This document shows, one piece after another, positions 26,625 through 35,462 of a stretch of 64,000 nucleotides of DNA (the first letter of the stretch is position 1; every line of letters starts with the position of its first letter). A program made the position numbers and the translations under genes. Origin of the DNA: Bifidobacterium psychraerophilum (GTDB lineage: Bacteria > Actinomycetota > Actinomycetes > Actinomycetales > Bifidobacteriaceae); the NCBI RefSeq assembly GCF_000741705.1, contig NZ_JGZI01000001.1:23498-87497 (forward strand), in the 5' to 3' direction. Below the pieces are notes generated by a model. The model worked only from the letters and a program-made list of their open reading frames with translations. It was not told the DNA's origin and ran no database searches.

Positions 26625-27425
26625 ATGATGCGCGCTGACGATGTGAATGAATACGATGCCGATGCACCATCCTCACCTATCAATCGGGATGCCCGTATCC
26701 TCAGCGTGGCCGATCACGGCGTGAACCCCTTGCCGGCACCGGAGCCCGACGATGATGTCGATTGGGGATCCAGAAGAGGCGGCCGCAATCGCAGGCCGGA
26801 GGCATGGCTGAGTTGGAAGGAAGTGCTGATCTGGTGCGGCATTCCGATTCTGGTGGTCATCATCATCCGGACCTTCCTGTTCGGCTTCTACTCCATCCCT
26901 TCGGGCTCGATGCTTGACACGATTCATGAAGGCGATCGCGTGGTGACCACGCAGCTGATTCCCGGAGTGGCGGATCTTCAGCGTGGCGATGTGATCGTAT
27001 TCAAAGATCCGGCGCATTGGCTGAGTGCCGAGACCAATTCCTCTTTGGGACAGAGCGAGTACCTCATCAAGCGTCTGATCGGTCTGCCAGGAGACACCAT
27101 AGCTTGTGACGGTCCCGGTTCTCCGATCACCATCAACGGTGTGGCGATTGACGAGCATTCGTACATCAGGCCGGGGGTGGATCCCAGTGCGATGTCGTTC
27201 AAGGTGACCGTAACGGCGGGGCATCTCTTCGTGCTCGGTGACAACCGTTCGAACTCCGCCGATTCGCGATTCCACCGCGATGACGGTGACCAAGGTCTGG
27301 TCCCTGTCAGCGACGTGGTCGGGGTGGGTCTGGCGATTTACTGGCCGGTGCAGAACCTCAGCTCCCTGAATGGGCATCACGATGTGTTCGCATCCGTTCC
27401 GGACAGATCCGCCTCGGCGAAATAG
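26625..27425 (+). CDS. lepB: Signal peptidase I
   Basis: 266 residues with an acidic cytoplasmic N-terminus (about 65 residues), one membrane helix (LIWCGIPILVVIIIRTFLFG) and an external protease domain. The Ser/Lys dyad is visible: SIPSGSMLDT (Ser95) and EYLIKRLIGLPGD (Lys149); LFVLGDNRSNSADSR is conserved box E. It cleaves signal peptides of exported proteins such as the adhesins in this window. GAGGAGAG precedes two tandem ATGs. It runs into rnhB with only a few bases between. Confidence 0.95.
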   Translation: MMRADDVNEYDADAPSSPINRDARILSVADHGVNPLPAPEPDDDVDWGSRRGGRNRRPEAWLSWKEVLIWCGIPILVVIIIRTFLFGFYSIPSGSMLDTIHEGDRVVTTQLIPGVADLQRGDVIVFKDPAHWLSAETNSSLGQSEYLIKRLIGLPGDTIACDGPGSPITINGVAIDEHSYIRPGVDPSAMSFKVTVTAGHLFVLGDNRSNSADSRFHRDDGDQGLVPVSDVVGVGLAIYWPVQNLSSLNGHHDVFASVPDRSASAK

Positions 27426-27434
27426 CAGTACGTG

Positions 27435-28136
27435 ATGACGACATCGCATGAGATACCGACACTGCTTACCGAGCGTGGCTTGGCCGAGCGGAACTATGAC
27501 GTGGTGATAGGGCTTGACGAGGTAGGACGCGGCGCGCTTGCCGGGCCTGTGATGGTGGGCGCCGTTGCCGTGCGCTCAGCACGCCTGTCTGATCTGGACA
27601 TCATTGCCGGTGTCGCCGATTCGAAACTGCTCAGTGCCAACCGGCGCGAAGCGATGCTCGGCGATCTGGAGGAGTGGAGCGACGCCTGGGCCGTCGGCGC
27701 AGCCAGCAATACCGAAATAGATGAGTTCGGCATCATGCATGCCCTGGGAATGGCTGCACTGCGGGCCCTGACGGATGTGCAGGCGCATATGGCCTTCGAC
27801 GCCCGGGCGTCCCGACCTTCAATCTGCGCCATCCTTGATGGCCCCTACGACTACATCACCAGGGTCGTTGATTCCTTCGATGCACCGGAGCTGCAGTATC
27901 CGGTGGATGTCATCACCCAGATCAAGGCCGACCAGCATTGCGCCACGGTCTCCTCCGCGTCGGTGATCGCGAAAGTCACCAGGGACCACATGATGACATC
28001 CCTCGCGCGGAGTGAGGAAGCCTATGCCGCGTATGGATGGGATCGCAACAAAGGCTATGGATCCGCGGCGCATCGTGAGGCGATCGCCCGGCTCGGGCCG
28101 AGCCCGCTGCATAGGGTCAGCTGGCATCTTTCCTGA
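27435..28136 (+). CDS. rnhB: Ribonuclease HII
   Basis: About 233 residues. It removes ribonucleotides and RNA primers from DNA. The catalytic pattern is VVIGLDEVGRGALAGPVMVGAV (Asp and Glu), AILDGPYDY (Asp) and IKADQHCATVSSASVIAKVTRD (Asp), with GYGSAAHREAI near the end. A GTG directly precedes the chosen ATG at 27435. Its start is ten bases after the lepB stop, so lepB-rnhB form an operon. Confidence 0.95.
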   Translation: MTTSHEIPTLLTERGLAERNYDVVIGLDEVGRGALAGPVMVGAVAVRSARLSDLDIIAGVADSKLLSANRREAMLGDLEEWSDAWAVGAASNTEIDEFGIMHALGMAALRALTDVQAHMAFDARASRPSICAILDGPYDYITRVVDSFDAPELQYPVDVITQIKADQHCATVSSASVIAKVTRDHMMTSLARSEEAYAAYGWDRNKGYGSAAHREAIARLGPSPLHRVSWHLS

Positions 28137-28218
28137 AGCGGATAGTGGGCTGTCAGGTTTTTCGGCAACGTGCGGGTATTCTCATATCAGATGAGCAGGC
28201 GGCAGGGGGTAGGGTCAT

Positions 28219-29331
28219 ATGAGCGGCACCACGGGCAAAGGTGGCAAACGCCCCTCCATATTCGAAGTGGCCAAACTTGCCGGTGTCTCGCATCAGACGG
28301 TGTCCCGAGTCATCAATCATTCTCCTGATGTATCGGTTTCCACACGGGCCAAAGTGCAGGCAGCCATCGACAGTCTCGGATACCGACCGAGCAATTCCGC
28401 CAGGGCCCTGGCCTCCCGCCGTTCACGCACGATTGGTCTGATCGCCGGGGGAGTCAGCTTTTTCGGCCCTATATCAACGATCGCCGCCATTGAGGCCACC
28501 GCCCGGGCGCACGGTCTGTTCCTATCCATCGCCATGGTGGATGAGGCGAGATGCACCCGCAAGGATTTCGAGGATGTCTGCGGGACGCTGATTGCCCAGA
28601 ACGTCGAAGCCTTCATCTTCATCACGCCGACCGACACGATGTTCGAGGCCGCCTGCAACGCCAAGGTGGCCCAACCGAGGGTTCTGGTCACGTCAACGCA
28701 TGGCACCGGAGCGCGTGGCAACAGCGCATTGCGTAAACTGACGGGGAAGAACGCGGCCATCGTCGGGGTCGACCAATGGTACGCGATGCATGAGGTCGTT
28801 GGCTTGCTGCATCGGCTCGGTCATCGTTCGGCATGGTATCTGGCAGGACCGGGGGAATGGCGTGACGCCGCGACCAGATTGGCGGCGTGGGAGCAGAGTT
28901 GTGCGGAATTCTCCGTGGACTCCGTATCGATCGCCACCCAAAGCTGGGACGCCTCTGAGGCGTATGCGCGCATCAACCACCATCTCGAAGACTGTGGCGA
29001 ACGGGGCGCGAGCCTGCCGACGGTTATCGTGACCGCGAACGACAATCAGGCGATTGGCGTCACCCGTGCCCTGCATGAGCACGGCATCCGCATACCCAAG
29101 GATATGAGTCTGGTCGGATTCGATGACATCCCTGCCGTTGACAGCCTGTATCCGCCATTGACCACCGTCCAGCCCCACTTCGAACAGCTAGGTCGGGCCG
29201 CGATGCAGGAGGTGCTGGCGCTGCTGGGGGAGATCTCCCGGCCCGCTGCTCCGCGTATGAGGCACGGGATCGATCTGATTCCCGCGACGGTCGTGCAACG
29301 CAGTTCTCTGGCTCCCGCCCCCAGGCGTTAA
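28219..29331 (+). CDS. LacI family regulator, probably of the arabinose operon
   Basis: 370 residues. The helix-turn-helix and hinge are IFEVAKLAGVSHQTVSRVIN and GYRPSNSARALASRRSRTIG. The effector domain is periplasmic-binding-like with GLIAGGVSFFGPISTIAAIE, TVIVTANDNQAIGVTRAL and LVGFDDIPAVDSLYPPLTTV. It lies directly upstream of araB in the same direction, and a 16-bp LacI-type palindrome lies between them, so it is inferred to repress araBDA until a pentose or derived ligand is bound. The name AraR is avoided because the effector is not known from sequence. Confidence 0.9.
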   Translation: MSGTTGKGGKRPSIFEVAKLAGVSHQTVSRVINHSPDVSVSTRAKVQAAIDSLGYRPSNSARALASRRSRTIGLIAGGVSFFGPISTIAAIEATARAHGLFLSIAMVDEARCTRKDFEDVCGTLIAQNVEAFIFITPTDTMFEAACNAKVAQPRVLVTSTHGTGARGNSALRKLTGKNAAIVGVDQWYAMHEVVGLLHRLGHRSAWYLAGPGEWRDAATRLAAWEQSCAEFSVDSVSIATQSWDASEAYARINHHLEDCGERGASLPTVIVTANDNQAIGVTRALHEHGIRIPKDMSLVGFDDIPAVDSLYPPLTTVQPHFEQLGRAAMQEVLALLGEISRPAAPRMRHGIDLIPATVVQRSSLAPAPRR

Positions 29332-29381
29332 CAACACGGCGGCGTTTGCCGTAGCGTGACGATAGCAGTATCATCGTAGTT

Positions 29382-29397
29382 ATGTGAGCGCTCACAT
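29382..29397. promoter_or_regulatory. LacI-family operator in front of araBDA
   Basis: ATGTGAGC-GCTCACAT is a perfect 16-bp palindrome with the central CG typical of LacI-family sites. It is 92 bases before the araB start and 50 bases after the regulator stop. Confidence 0.85.
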
Positions 29398-29473
29398 TTT
29401 GTGGATGGGCGCCAGGTGCAGCTCGCCCGCAGTGTTGCCGGGGAAGCTGATATTCTGCAAAGGAGCTGGAACA

Positions 29474-31105
29474 ATGGCAGGTATCCAGGACGCGTCCGAA
29501 CACGTCGCTGCAATCGCAGAGAAGATCAGGGCGGGGAAAACCTCCCTGGGCATCGAACTGGGCTCGACACGGATCAAAGCGGTGCTGATCGATGACAGGT
29601 ACACCACGATCGCGGCGGGCGATTACGGCTGGGAGAACCGGCTGGAGGATGGTCTGTGGACCTACCCACTGGAGGAGGTCTGGGAGGGTGTGCAGCATGC
29701 ATACGCTGCACTGGCGAATGATGTTGAGACGGCCTACGGCGAGAAACTGACCAGAATCGGATCCCTCGGATTTTCCGCGATGATGCACGGGTATCTGGCA
29801 TTCGACAAGGATGGCCGTCTGCTGGTGCCCTTCAGGACGTGGCGCAATACCAACACCCACGAGGCGCACGAAAAACTGTCCGAGCTCTTCCAATACAACA
29901 TACCCGAGCGCTGGTCCATCGCGCATCTCTACCAGGCGATCATCGACCATGAGGAGCATGTGCCTCGAATCGCCTACATCACCACCCTGGCCGGATATGT
30001 GCATTGGAAATTGACCGGACGCAAGGTCCTGGGGGTGGGTGACGCATCGGGGATGTTCCCGATAGACCCGGTCAGCAAAACCTTCGAGAGCGATATGCTC
30101 CGGCAATTCGCCGAGCTGCCGGAAGTGGCTGAACAAGCGTGGAGCATCGAGGATATTCTGCCGACGCCGCTGGTGGCGGGACAACATGCGGGTGAGCTGA
30201 GCGAGGAAGGCGCCGCACTGATCGACCCCTCGGGCTCATTGATGGCGGGTACCTTGTTGGCACCCCCTGAAGGTGATGCGGGGACCGGTATGGTGGCGAC
30301 CAATTCGGTCCGTGTCCGGACCGGAAACGTATCGGCGGGGACTTCGATCTTCGCCACGGTCGTGCTGGAGCACAAGCTGGCCGCCCTGCATCCCGAGATA
30401 GACCTGGTGACCACACCGGCCGGAGACCTGGCGGGTATGAGTCACGCGAACAACTTCACTTCGGATCTGAACGCATGGGTACGCGTATTCAAGGACTTCG
30501 CCCAGGCCGCAGGGATTCAGCTCGACACGGGAGCCTTGTATACGACCTTGTTCAAGTCCGCGCTCGAAGGCGATGCGGATGCGGGCGGGCTGCTCAACTA
30601 CTGCTTCTACTCGGGGGAGTTCCTGGCAGGACTTCCCGAAGGCAGGCCGGTGTTCGCCCGCGGACCCGAGGGCAGGATGACCTTGGCCAATTTCATGAGG
30701 GCGCAGCTGTTCTCGGCATTCTCCCCGGTGAAAATCGGCATGGATGTGATGGTCAAGGACGAGGGCGTGCAGGTTGATTCCCTGGTCGGGCACGGCGGTA
30801 TCTTCACCACCCCTCAGGTCGCGCAGAAGATTCTTGCGGCCGCCTTCAACGCCCCGATCAAGGTGATGTCCACCGCCGCCGAGGGCGGGGCCTGGGGCAT
30901 GGCCGTCCTGGCGGATTACCTGTGGCATCCTGAAACACCACTTGCCGATTACCTTGATGAACGCGTGTTCGCCGATGCGCAGTCGACAACCGAGCAGCCC
31001 GATCCTGTGGATGTCGCCGGCTTCGAAAGCTTCTTCACACGCTTCATCGCGGGTCTGCCGATCGAAAAGGCTGCCATAGAGGCGATTCCTTTGGAAGAGG
31101 ACTGA
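29474..31105 (+). CDS. araB: FGGY-family L-ribulokinase
   Basis: 543 residues. It phosphorylates L-ribulose with ATP in L-arabinose breakdown. Visible are SLGIELGSTRIKAVLID (phosphate 1 loop of the actin-like fold), SLGFSAMMHGYLAFD, RNTNTHEAHEKLSEL, AGYVHWKLTGRKVLGVGDASG and TAAEGGAWGMAVLADYL (adenosine site). In type it is closer to xylulokinases than to the E. coli AraB, as is usual for Gram-positive ara operons; its role is assigned from araD and araA downstream. AAAGGAGCT lies about nine bases before the ATG. First gene of the operon. Confidence 0.9.
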   Translation: MAGIQDASEHVAAIAEKIRAGKTSLGIELGSTRIKAVLIDDRYTTIAAGDYGWENRLEDGLWTYPLEEVWEGVQHAYAALANDVETAYGEKLTRIGSLGFSAMMHGYLAFDKDGRLLVPFRTWRNTNTHEAHEKLSELFQYNIPERWSIAHLYQAIIDHEEHVPRIAYITTLAGYVHWKLTGRKVLGVGDASGMFPIDPVSKTFESDMLRQFAELPEVAEQAWSIEDILPTPLVAGQHAGELSEEGAALIDPSGSLMAGTLLAPPEGDAGTGMVATNSVRVRTGNVSAGTSIFATVVLEHKLAALHPEIDLVTTPAGDLAGMSHANNFTSDLNAWVRVFKDFAQAAGIQLDTGALYTTLFKSALEGDADAGGLLNYCFYSGEFLAGLPEGRPVFARGPEGRMTLANFMRAQLFSAFSPVKIGMDVMVKDEGVQVDSLVGHGGIFTTPQVAQKILAAAFNAPIKVMSTAAEGGAWGMAVLADYLWHPETPLADYLDERVFADAQSTTEQPDPVDVAGFESFFTRFIAGLPIEKAAIEAIPLEED

Positions 31106-31131
31106 AGGGGGACCGAGTCGTTGGGTGAGCC

Positions 31132-31155
31132 GGCCCCGGGTTGTCTGCCGGGGCC
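31132..31155 (+). other. Intercistronic hairpin between araB and araD
   Basis: GGCCCCGG (31132-31139) pairs with CCGGGGCC (31148-31155) around GTTGTCTG. No T-run follows, so a role in RNA processing or stability is more likely than full termination. Confidence 0.55.
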
Positions 31156-31224
31156 ATGAATCGGCACACAGCGGTTTTGAGAACACAGGCAATTGTTGGT
31201 ACACACGTAGAAAGGCTATCGATT

Positions 31225-31917
31225 ATGGTTTCGTTGGATGATTATTCAAGTGAGGTACGCGCCGAGGTCAAGCAGGTGCGTGAAGTGGTGGCAAGCTTGC
31301 ACGAGCAGCTGCTGAAATGGAATCTGGTGGTGTGGACCGCCGGGAATGTCTCTCAGCGTCTGCGTTCGGCCGATTTGATGGTCATCAAGCCTTCCGGAGT
31401 GCGGTATGAATATCTCACCCCGGCCTCAATGGTGGTCACCGATCTCGAAGGCAATCTCGTTGATGGTGCCGAGGCGCCGTCATCGGACACCGCATCACAT
31501 GCGTACATATACCGACATATGCCTGAAGTGTATGGCGTGGTGCACACGCATTCCACCTATGCGACGGCATGGGCCGCCACCGGCAAGAACATACCATGCG
31601 CACTGACGATGATGGGTGACGAATTCGGCGGACCGGTCCCTGTGGGGCCATTCCGTCTGATCGGTTCCGAGGCCATAGGCGAGGGCGTGGTGGAGACCTT
31701 GAAACGGTATCCCAAGTCGCCAGCGGTGCTGATGCAGAATCACGGGCCGTTCACCATCGGCAAGGATGCGGAGTCGGCGGTCAAGGCCGCAGCGATGACG
31801 GAGGAAGTGGCGCACACCGTCTGGGCGGCGCAGCAGCTGGGTGGTGTGATCGAAATCGATCAGAAGGATATCGACAGCCTCAATGACCGCTACCAGAACG
31901 TCTACGGGCAGCACTGA
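31225..31917 (+). CDS. araD: L-ribulose-5-phosphate 4-epimerase
   Basis: 230 residues of the class II aldolase family. It converts L-ribulose-5-phosphate to D-xylulose-5-phosphate, the substrate of phosphoketolase in bifidobacteria. Visible are NLVVWTAGNVSQRL (phosphate-binding), VIKPSGVRYEYLTP, EAPSSDTASHAYIY, GVVHTHSTYATAWAATG (zinc His pair), and AVLMQNHGPFTIG (third zinc His). GAAAGG precedes the ATG. Middle gene of araBDA. Confidence 0.95.
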   Translation: MVSLDDYSSEVRAEVKQVREVVASLHEQLLKWNLVVWTAGNVSQRLRSADLMVIKPSGVRYEYLTPASMVVTDLEGNLVDGAEAPSSDTASHAYIYRHMPEVYGVVHTHSTYATAWAATGKNIPCALTMMGDEFGGPVPVGPFRLIGSEAIGEGVVETLKRYPKSPAVLMQNHGPFTIGKDAESAVKAAAMTEEVAHTVWAAQQLGGVIEIDQKDIDSLNDRYQNVYGQH

Positions 31918-32043
31918 GGAACAGTCGGGCAGGCTTGCAGAACGCCCGTGCCGGATCGGATCACCGAGGATCGGACGCCTGCCTGCACCGGGCGAATCAG
32001 CTGTCACAGCAATATCACAGGACATAACACAACGAGGAGTGTG

Positions 32044-33573
32044 GTGAGCACAATGACTATGGAAAACCCCTTCGAAGGCAAGGAACTCTGGTTCGCCGTC
32101 GGTTCGCAGGATCTCTACGGCGAGGAAACACTGCGACAGGTGGCCCAGCAATCCGCCGATATCGCGGATACGCTGAACGCCTCCGGCAGCATTCCGGTGA
32201 AGCTGGTATTGAAACCGACATTGAAGGACTCGGAATCAATCAAGAACTTCATGATCGACGCGAATGCCGATCCCAAGGTGATCGGCATCGTGGCATGGAT
32301 GCATACCTTCAGCCCCGCGAAGATGTGGATCCGGGGTCTTGAGCAGTTGAAGAAGCCGTTGCTTCAGCTCAATACGCAGCACCATCTTGAGATCCCCTGG
32401 GACACGATGGACATGGACTTCATGAATCTGAACCAGGCGGCGCATGGTGACCGTGAGTTCGGATACATCGTGAGCCGACTGGGCATCGCGCGCAAAATCG
32501 TGGTCGGGCATTACACCGATCCCGATGTGGCCGAGCGCATCGGGGTGTGGGCACGCGCGGCCGCCGGCTGGGACGCGGCCAATAATCTCAAGGTCGTTCG
32601 CTGGGGCGACAACATGCGTAACGTCGCCGTCACCGAGGGTGACAAAACCGAGGCTGAGCGCGTGTTCGGCGTATCGGTCAACACATGGCCGGTGAATGAG
32701 CTGGTCGCCGCCGTGGACGCGGTCAGCGAGGAACAGGTCGATGACGTCATCGAAAGCTACAAGGAGCTGTATGACATCGCTCCCGAACTGCTCGGCGAAC
32801 GCAAGGAATCATTGCGTGTCGCCGCCCGTGAGGATGCCGGAATGCGCAACTTCCTGGATGGGGTGGGCGCCAAAGCCTGCGTCGATTCCTTCGAGGATCT
32901 CGGTGCCCTGCGTCAGCTCCCGGGAGTGGGTGCGCAGCGCCTGATGGCCGACGGCTATGGTTTCTCCGCAGAAGGTGATTGGAAGACCTCCGTCCTGGTG
33001 CGTATCGGGGCCGTGATGGGTTATGGATTGCCCGGTGGGGCCTCCCTGATGGAGGATTACTCCTATAATCTGGTTCCCGGCAAGGAGAAGATCCTTGGCG
33101 CCCACATGCTGGAGGTATCCCCATCACTGGTCTACGGTGATGCCTCGAAGCCCCGGCTTGAAGTCCACCCACTCGGTATCGGAGGCAAGGAGGATCCTGT
33201 ACGCCTGGTCTTTACTGCCACACCGAAGAAGGATGCTGTCGTGGTGGCGATGAGCGATTTCCGTGAGCGTTTCCGTCTGGTGATGAATGTGGTCGATGTG
33301 GTCGAGCCGGACCATGATCTGCCCAAACTCCCCACGGCCCGCGCCCTGTGGGAGCCACGTCCGAATCTCAAGGTCTCGGCCCAGTCATGGCTGCTGGCGG
33401 GTGCCGCGCACCACACCTGCATGACCACCTCGGTGGGTCGTGAGGCATGGGAGGACTTCGCGCGCATCGCCGGGGTCGAGTTGGCCACGATTGACGAGAA
33501 CACCACGGCGGCCGCTTTCGAAAAGGACCTTGAACTCTCGGAGATGTACCACCGCCTCAATAACCAGCACTGA
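32044..33573 (+). CDS. araA: L-arabinose isomerase
   Basis: About 509 residues. It converts L-arabinose to L-ribulose, the first step of the pathway. The protein reads [80 protein letters not shown] and [18 protein letters not shown], all AraA signatures including the metal-binding Glu and His positions. The GTG at 32044 follows GAGGAG with good spacing; ATGs at 32053 and 32059 are alternatives. Last gene of the operon, with a hairpin downstream. No arabinose transporter gene is linked. Confidence 0.96.
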   Translation: MSTMTMENPFEGKELWFAVGSQDLYGEETLRQVAQQSADIADTLNASGSIPVKLVLKPTLKDSESIKNFMIDANADPKVIGIVAWMHTFSPAKMWIRGLEQLKKPLLQLNTQHHLEIPWDTMDMDFMNLNQAAHGDREFGYIVSRLGIARKIVVGHYTDPDVAERIGVWARAAAGWDAANNLKVVRWGDNMRNVAVTEGDKTEAERVFGVSVNTWPVNELVAAVDAVSEEQVDDVIESYKELYDIAPELLGERKESLRVAAREDAGMRNFLDGVGAKACVDSFEDLGALRQLPGVGAQRLMADGYGFSAEGDWKTSVLVRIGAVMGYGLPGGASLMEDYSYNLVPGKEKILGAHMLEVSPSLVYGDASKPRLEVHPLGIGGKEDPVRLVFTATPKKDAVVVAMSDFRERFRLVMNVVDVVEPDHDLPKLPTARALWEPRPNLKVSAQSWLLAGAAHHTCMTTSVGREAWEDFARIAGVELATIDENTTAAAFEKDLELSEMYHRLNNQH

Positions 33574-33634
33574 GCACCGGGAGCACGGCGGGCTCCGATC
33601 GTGCGGCAATCGGACCTCGGGCAGCCGGAACAGG

Positions 33635-33675
33635 AACAGGAACAGATGGTAAGCGCTATGCCGTCTGTTCCTGTT
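33635..33675 (+). terminator. Terminator of the araBDA operon
   Basis: AACAGGAACAGATGG (33635-33649) pairs with CCGTCTGTTCCTGTT (33661-33675), 15 bp with one G-T pair, around an 11-base loop, 60 bases after araA. Only a short T stretch follows. Confidence 0.75.
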
Positions 33676-33840
33676 TCGCGTATCACGGCCTATTCGGGTC
33701 GTGGCGGCACGGTGAACGCCGCATCGATCGATCGCCATGATCGCCACGATCGGCAAGACGGAATCGCACATTCCCATGCCACGCTGTGATGCCCCGAACC
33801 ATTAGAGTGTTAAGGGAAGCAGTTGGTGAGAGGGGTAGGT

Positions 33841-34689
33841 ATGGATTCGGTGGCGAGTATCGCTCTGTCGGATGGGATGAACATCCCGCAGATCGGTTTG
33901 GGTGTGCTCCGCGTGCCCGACGGTGAAACAGCGTCCGTGGTCGAATCGGCGCTGCGCATCGGGTATCGGCATATCGACACCGCAGCCGGGTACGGCAACG
34001 AGGGCGGTGTGGGCGAAGGCCTTGAACACAGCGGATTCAGCGGGGGAGAGCGACGCGGATCCCTGTGGCTGACGACCAAACTCCGTGATTCCGAACAAGG
34101 CTTCGACAAGGCACTTCGGGCCTTCGACAGACAACTCTCCCTGCTGCGCACCGATTACGTGGATATGTATATGATCCACTGGCCAACACCTTTTGATTGG
34201 CGCTCGGATGAGGTCTGGCGCGCATTCGTGCGTCTGCGTGGCGAAGGCCGCGTGCGAAGCCTTGGAGTGTGCAACTTCCTTCCTGAGCATCTGGAACGCC
34301 TGCACCGGCAGACCGGTGAATACCCCAGCGTCAACCAGATAGAGCTGCATCCGACCTGGCAGCAGCGTGAGGTCACTTCGTACTGCGCGGCACACCACAT
34401 CGCGGTGGAAGCGTATTCCCCCATGGCGAGAGGCGCCGATCTGCAGGCCGGCGATGGCACCATTGAGCGCATCGCGCGGCGGCACGGCGTGAGCCCGGCT
34501 CAGGTGATACTGCGTTGGCATATAGAGAACGGCACCATCATCATTCCCAAATCCGTGCATCCCGATCGTCAGCGCGAGAATCTCGACCTTTTCGGGTTCA
34601 GCCTTGAAGCCGGTGAGCATGCCGAAATCGACGCACTAGATGGGCCTGACCGTGCGGGGCACGATCCGATGACCTTCTCCTACGCCTAG
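33841..34689 (+). CDS. Aldo/keto reductase (2,5-diketo-D-gluconate reductase-like)
   Basis: 282 residues with the complete (beta/alpha)8 reductase core: MNIPQIGLGVLRVPDGE, GYRHIDTAAGYGNEGGVGEG (Asp and Tyr of the tetrad), WLTTKLRDSE (Lys), YVDMYMIHWPTP (His), VRSLGVCNFLPEHLERL, SVNQIELHP and NGTIIIPKSVHPDR (cofactor phosphate site). It reduces aldehydes and ketones with NADPH. The ATG is preceded by GAGAGGGGTAGGT. It may form a unit with the nuclease gene that starts 11 bases after its stop. Confidence 0.92.
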   Translation: MDSVASIALSDGMNIPQIGLGVLRVPDGETASVVESALRIGYRHIDTAAGYGNEGGVGEGLEHSGFSGGERRGSLWLTTKLRDSEQGFDKALRAFDRQLSLLRTDYVDMYMIHWPTPFDWRSDEVWRAFVRLRGEGRVRSLGVCNFLPEHLERLHRQTGEYPSVNQIELHPTWQQREVTSYCAAHHIAVEAYSPMARGADLQAGDGTIERIARRHGVSPAQVILRWHIENGTIIIPKSVHPDRQRENLDLFGFSLEAGEHAEIDALDGPDRAGHDPMTFSYA

Positions 34690-34700
34690 GGCGGCTGGTT

Positions 34701-35453
34701 ATGGCGCGTCGCAGGAACAGCAGATACTCGCCCGCCGCTTTCCGGTCGAGTTCACCGACGGAGCGATTCCTCACACTGGTGGTGATCGCACTCATCGTCG
34801 GGGTCACGGTCGGTCTTTTCCTACCCGACTTCAACAAGGACACAGGAAGCGTCACCGGCGCATACACCGCCACCGGCGATGCCGCGCAGACTCTGCAGAC
34901 GCTTCGTGTGCATAATGATGACTACAAGACCACCGGCTATGACAGGGCCCTTTTCGGATATCGCAGCACGGATGACGACGGTGACGGCTGCGACGTTCGC
35001 GATGAGATCCTTGCCCGTGATCTCAAGGAGATCCGGTATTCGAGCAGCAAGAGCTGCCAGGTGCGTTCCGGTGTGCTGAACGACCCCTATACGGGCAAGA
35101 CCATCTATTTCCTGCGTGGTATGAAGACAAGCCGTGATGTGCAGATCGACCATGTGGTGGCTCTGGAGAACGCCTGGCGTTCGGGTGCGAACACCTGGGC
35201 GAGCAAGCAGCGTTACAGTTTCGGCAATGACCCATACAACCTGCTTGCGGTGGACGGTGACGCCAACTCGGATAAAGGCAGTTCATCTGCGGCATACTGG
35301 CTGCCGGAACAGCAGAGCTACCGCTGTTCATATGTGGCGAGGCAAATCGGTGTGAAAGCGAAATACTCCCTCAGTGTGACCACGGTGGAGAAGAAGGCGA
35401 TGATCGCGGTGCTTCATTCCTGCCCGGGGCAGGTGCTTCCCGCGGACCGATAG
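34701..35453 (+). CDS. Membrane-anchored HNH nuclease (DUF1524/GmrSD C-terminal type)
   Basis: 250 residues. An N-terminal signal anchor (FLTLVVIALIVGVTVGLFL) is followed by a 170-residue HNH domain. The catalytic motif is VQIDHVVALENAWRSGA, the family D-H-V-V-P/A-L, with YSFGNDPYNLLAVDGDANSDKG as the N-D-P-x-N-L and N-x-x-K-G parts. Four cysteines (GDGCDVRDE, SKSCQV, YRCSY, HSCPG) suggest disulfides in the exported domain. Such secreted nucleases degrade extracellular DNA. It follows the aldo/keto reductase closely and converges on the MFS gene. Confidence 0.88.
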   Translation: MARRRNSRYSPAAFRSSSPTERFLTLVVIALIVGVTVGLFLPDFNKDTGSVTGAYTATGDAAQTLQTLRVHNDDYKTTGYDRALFGYRSTDDDGDGCDVRDEILARDLKEIRYSSSKSCQVRSGVLNDPYTGKTIYFLRGMKTSRDVQIDHVVALENAWRSGANTWASKQRYSFGNDPYNLLAVDGDANSDKGSSSAAYWLPEQQSYRCSYVARQIGVKAKYSLSVTTVEKKAMIAVLHSCPGQVLPADR

Positions 35454-35462
35454 AGGATGCCT

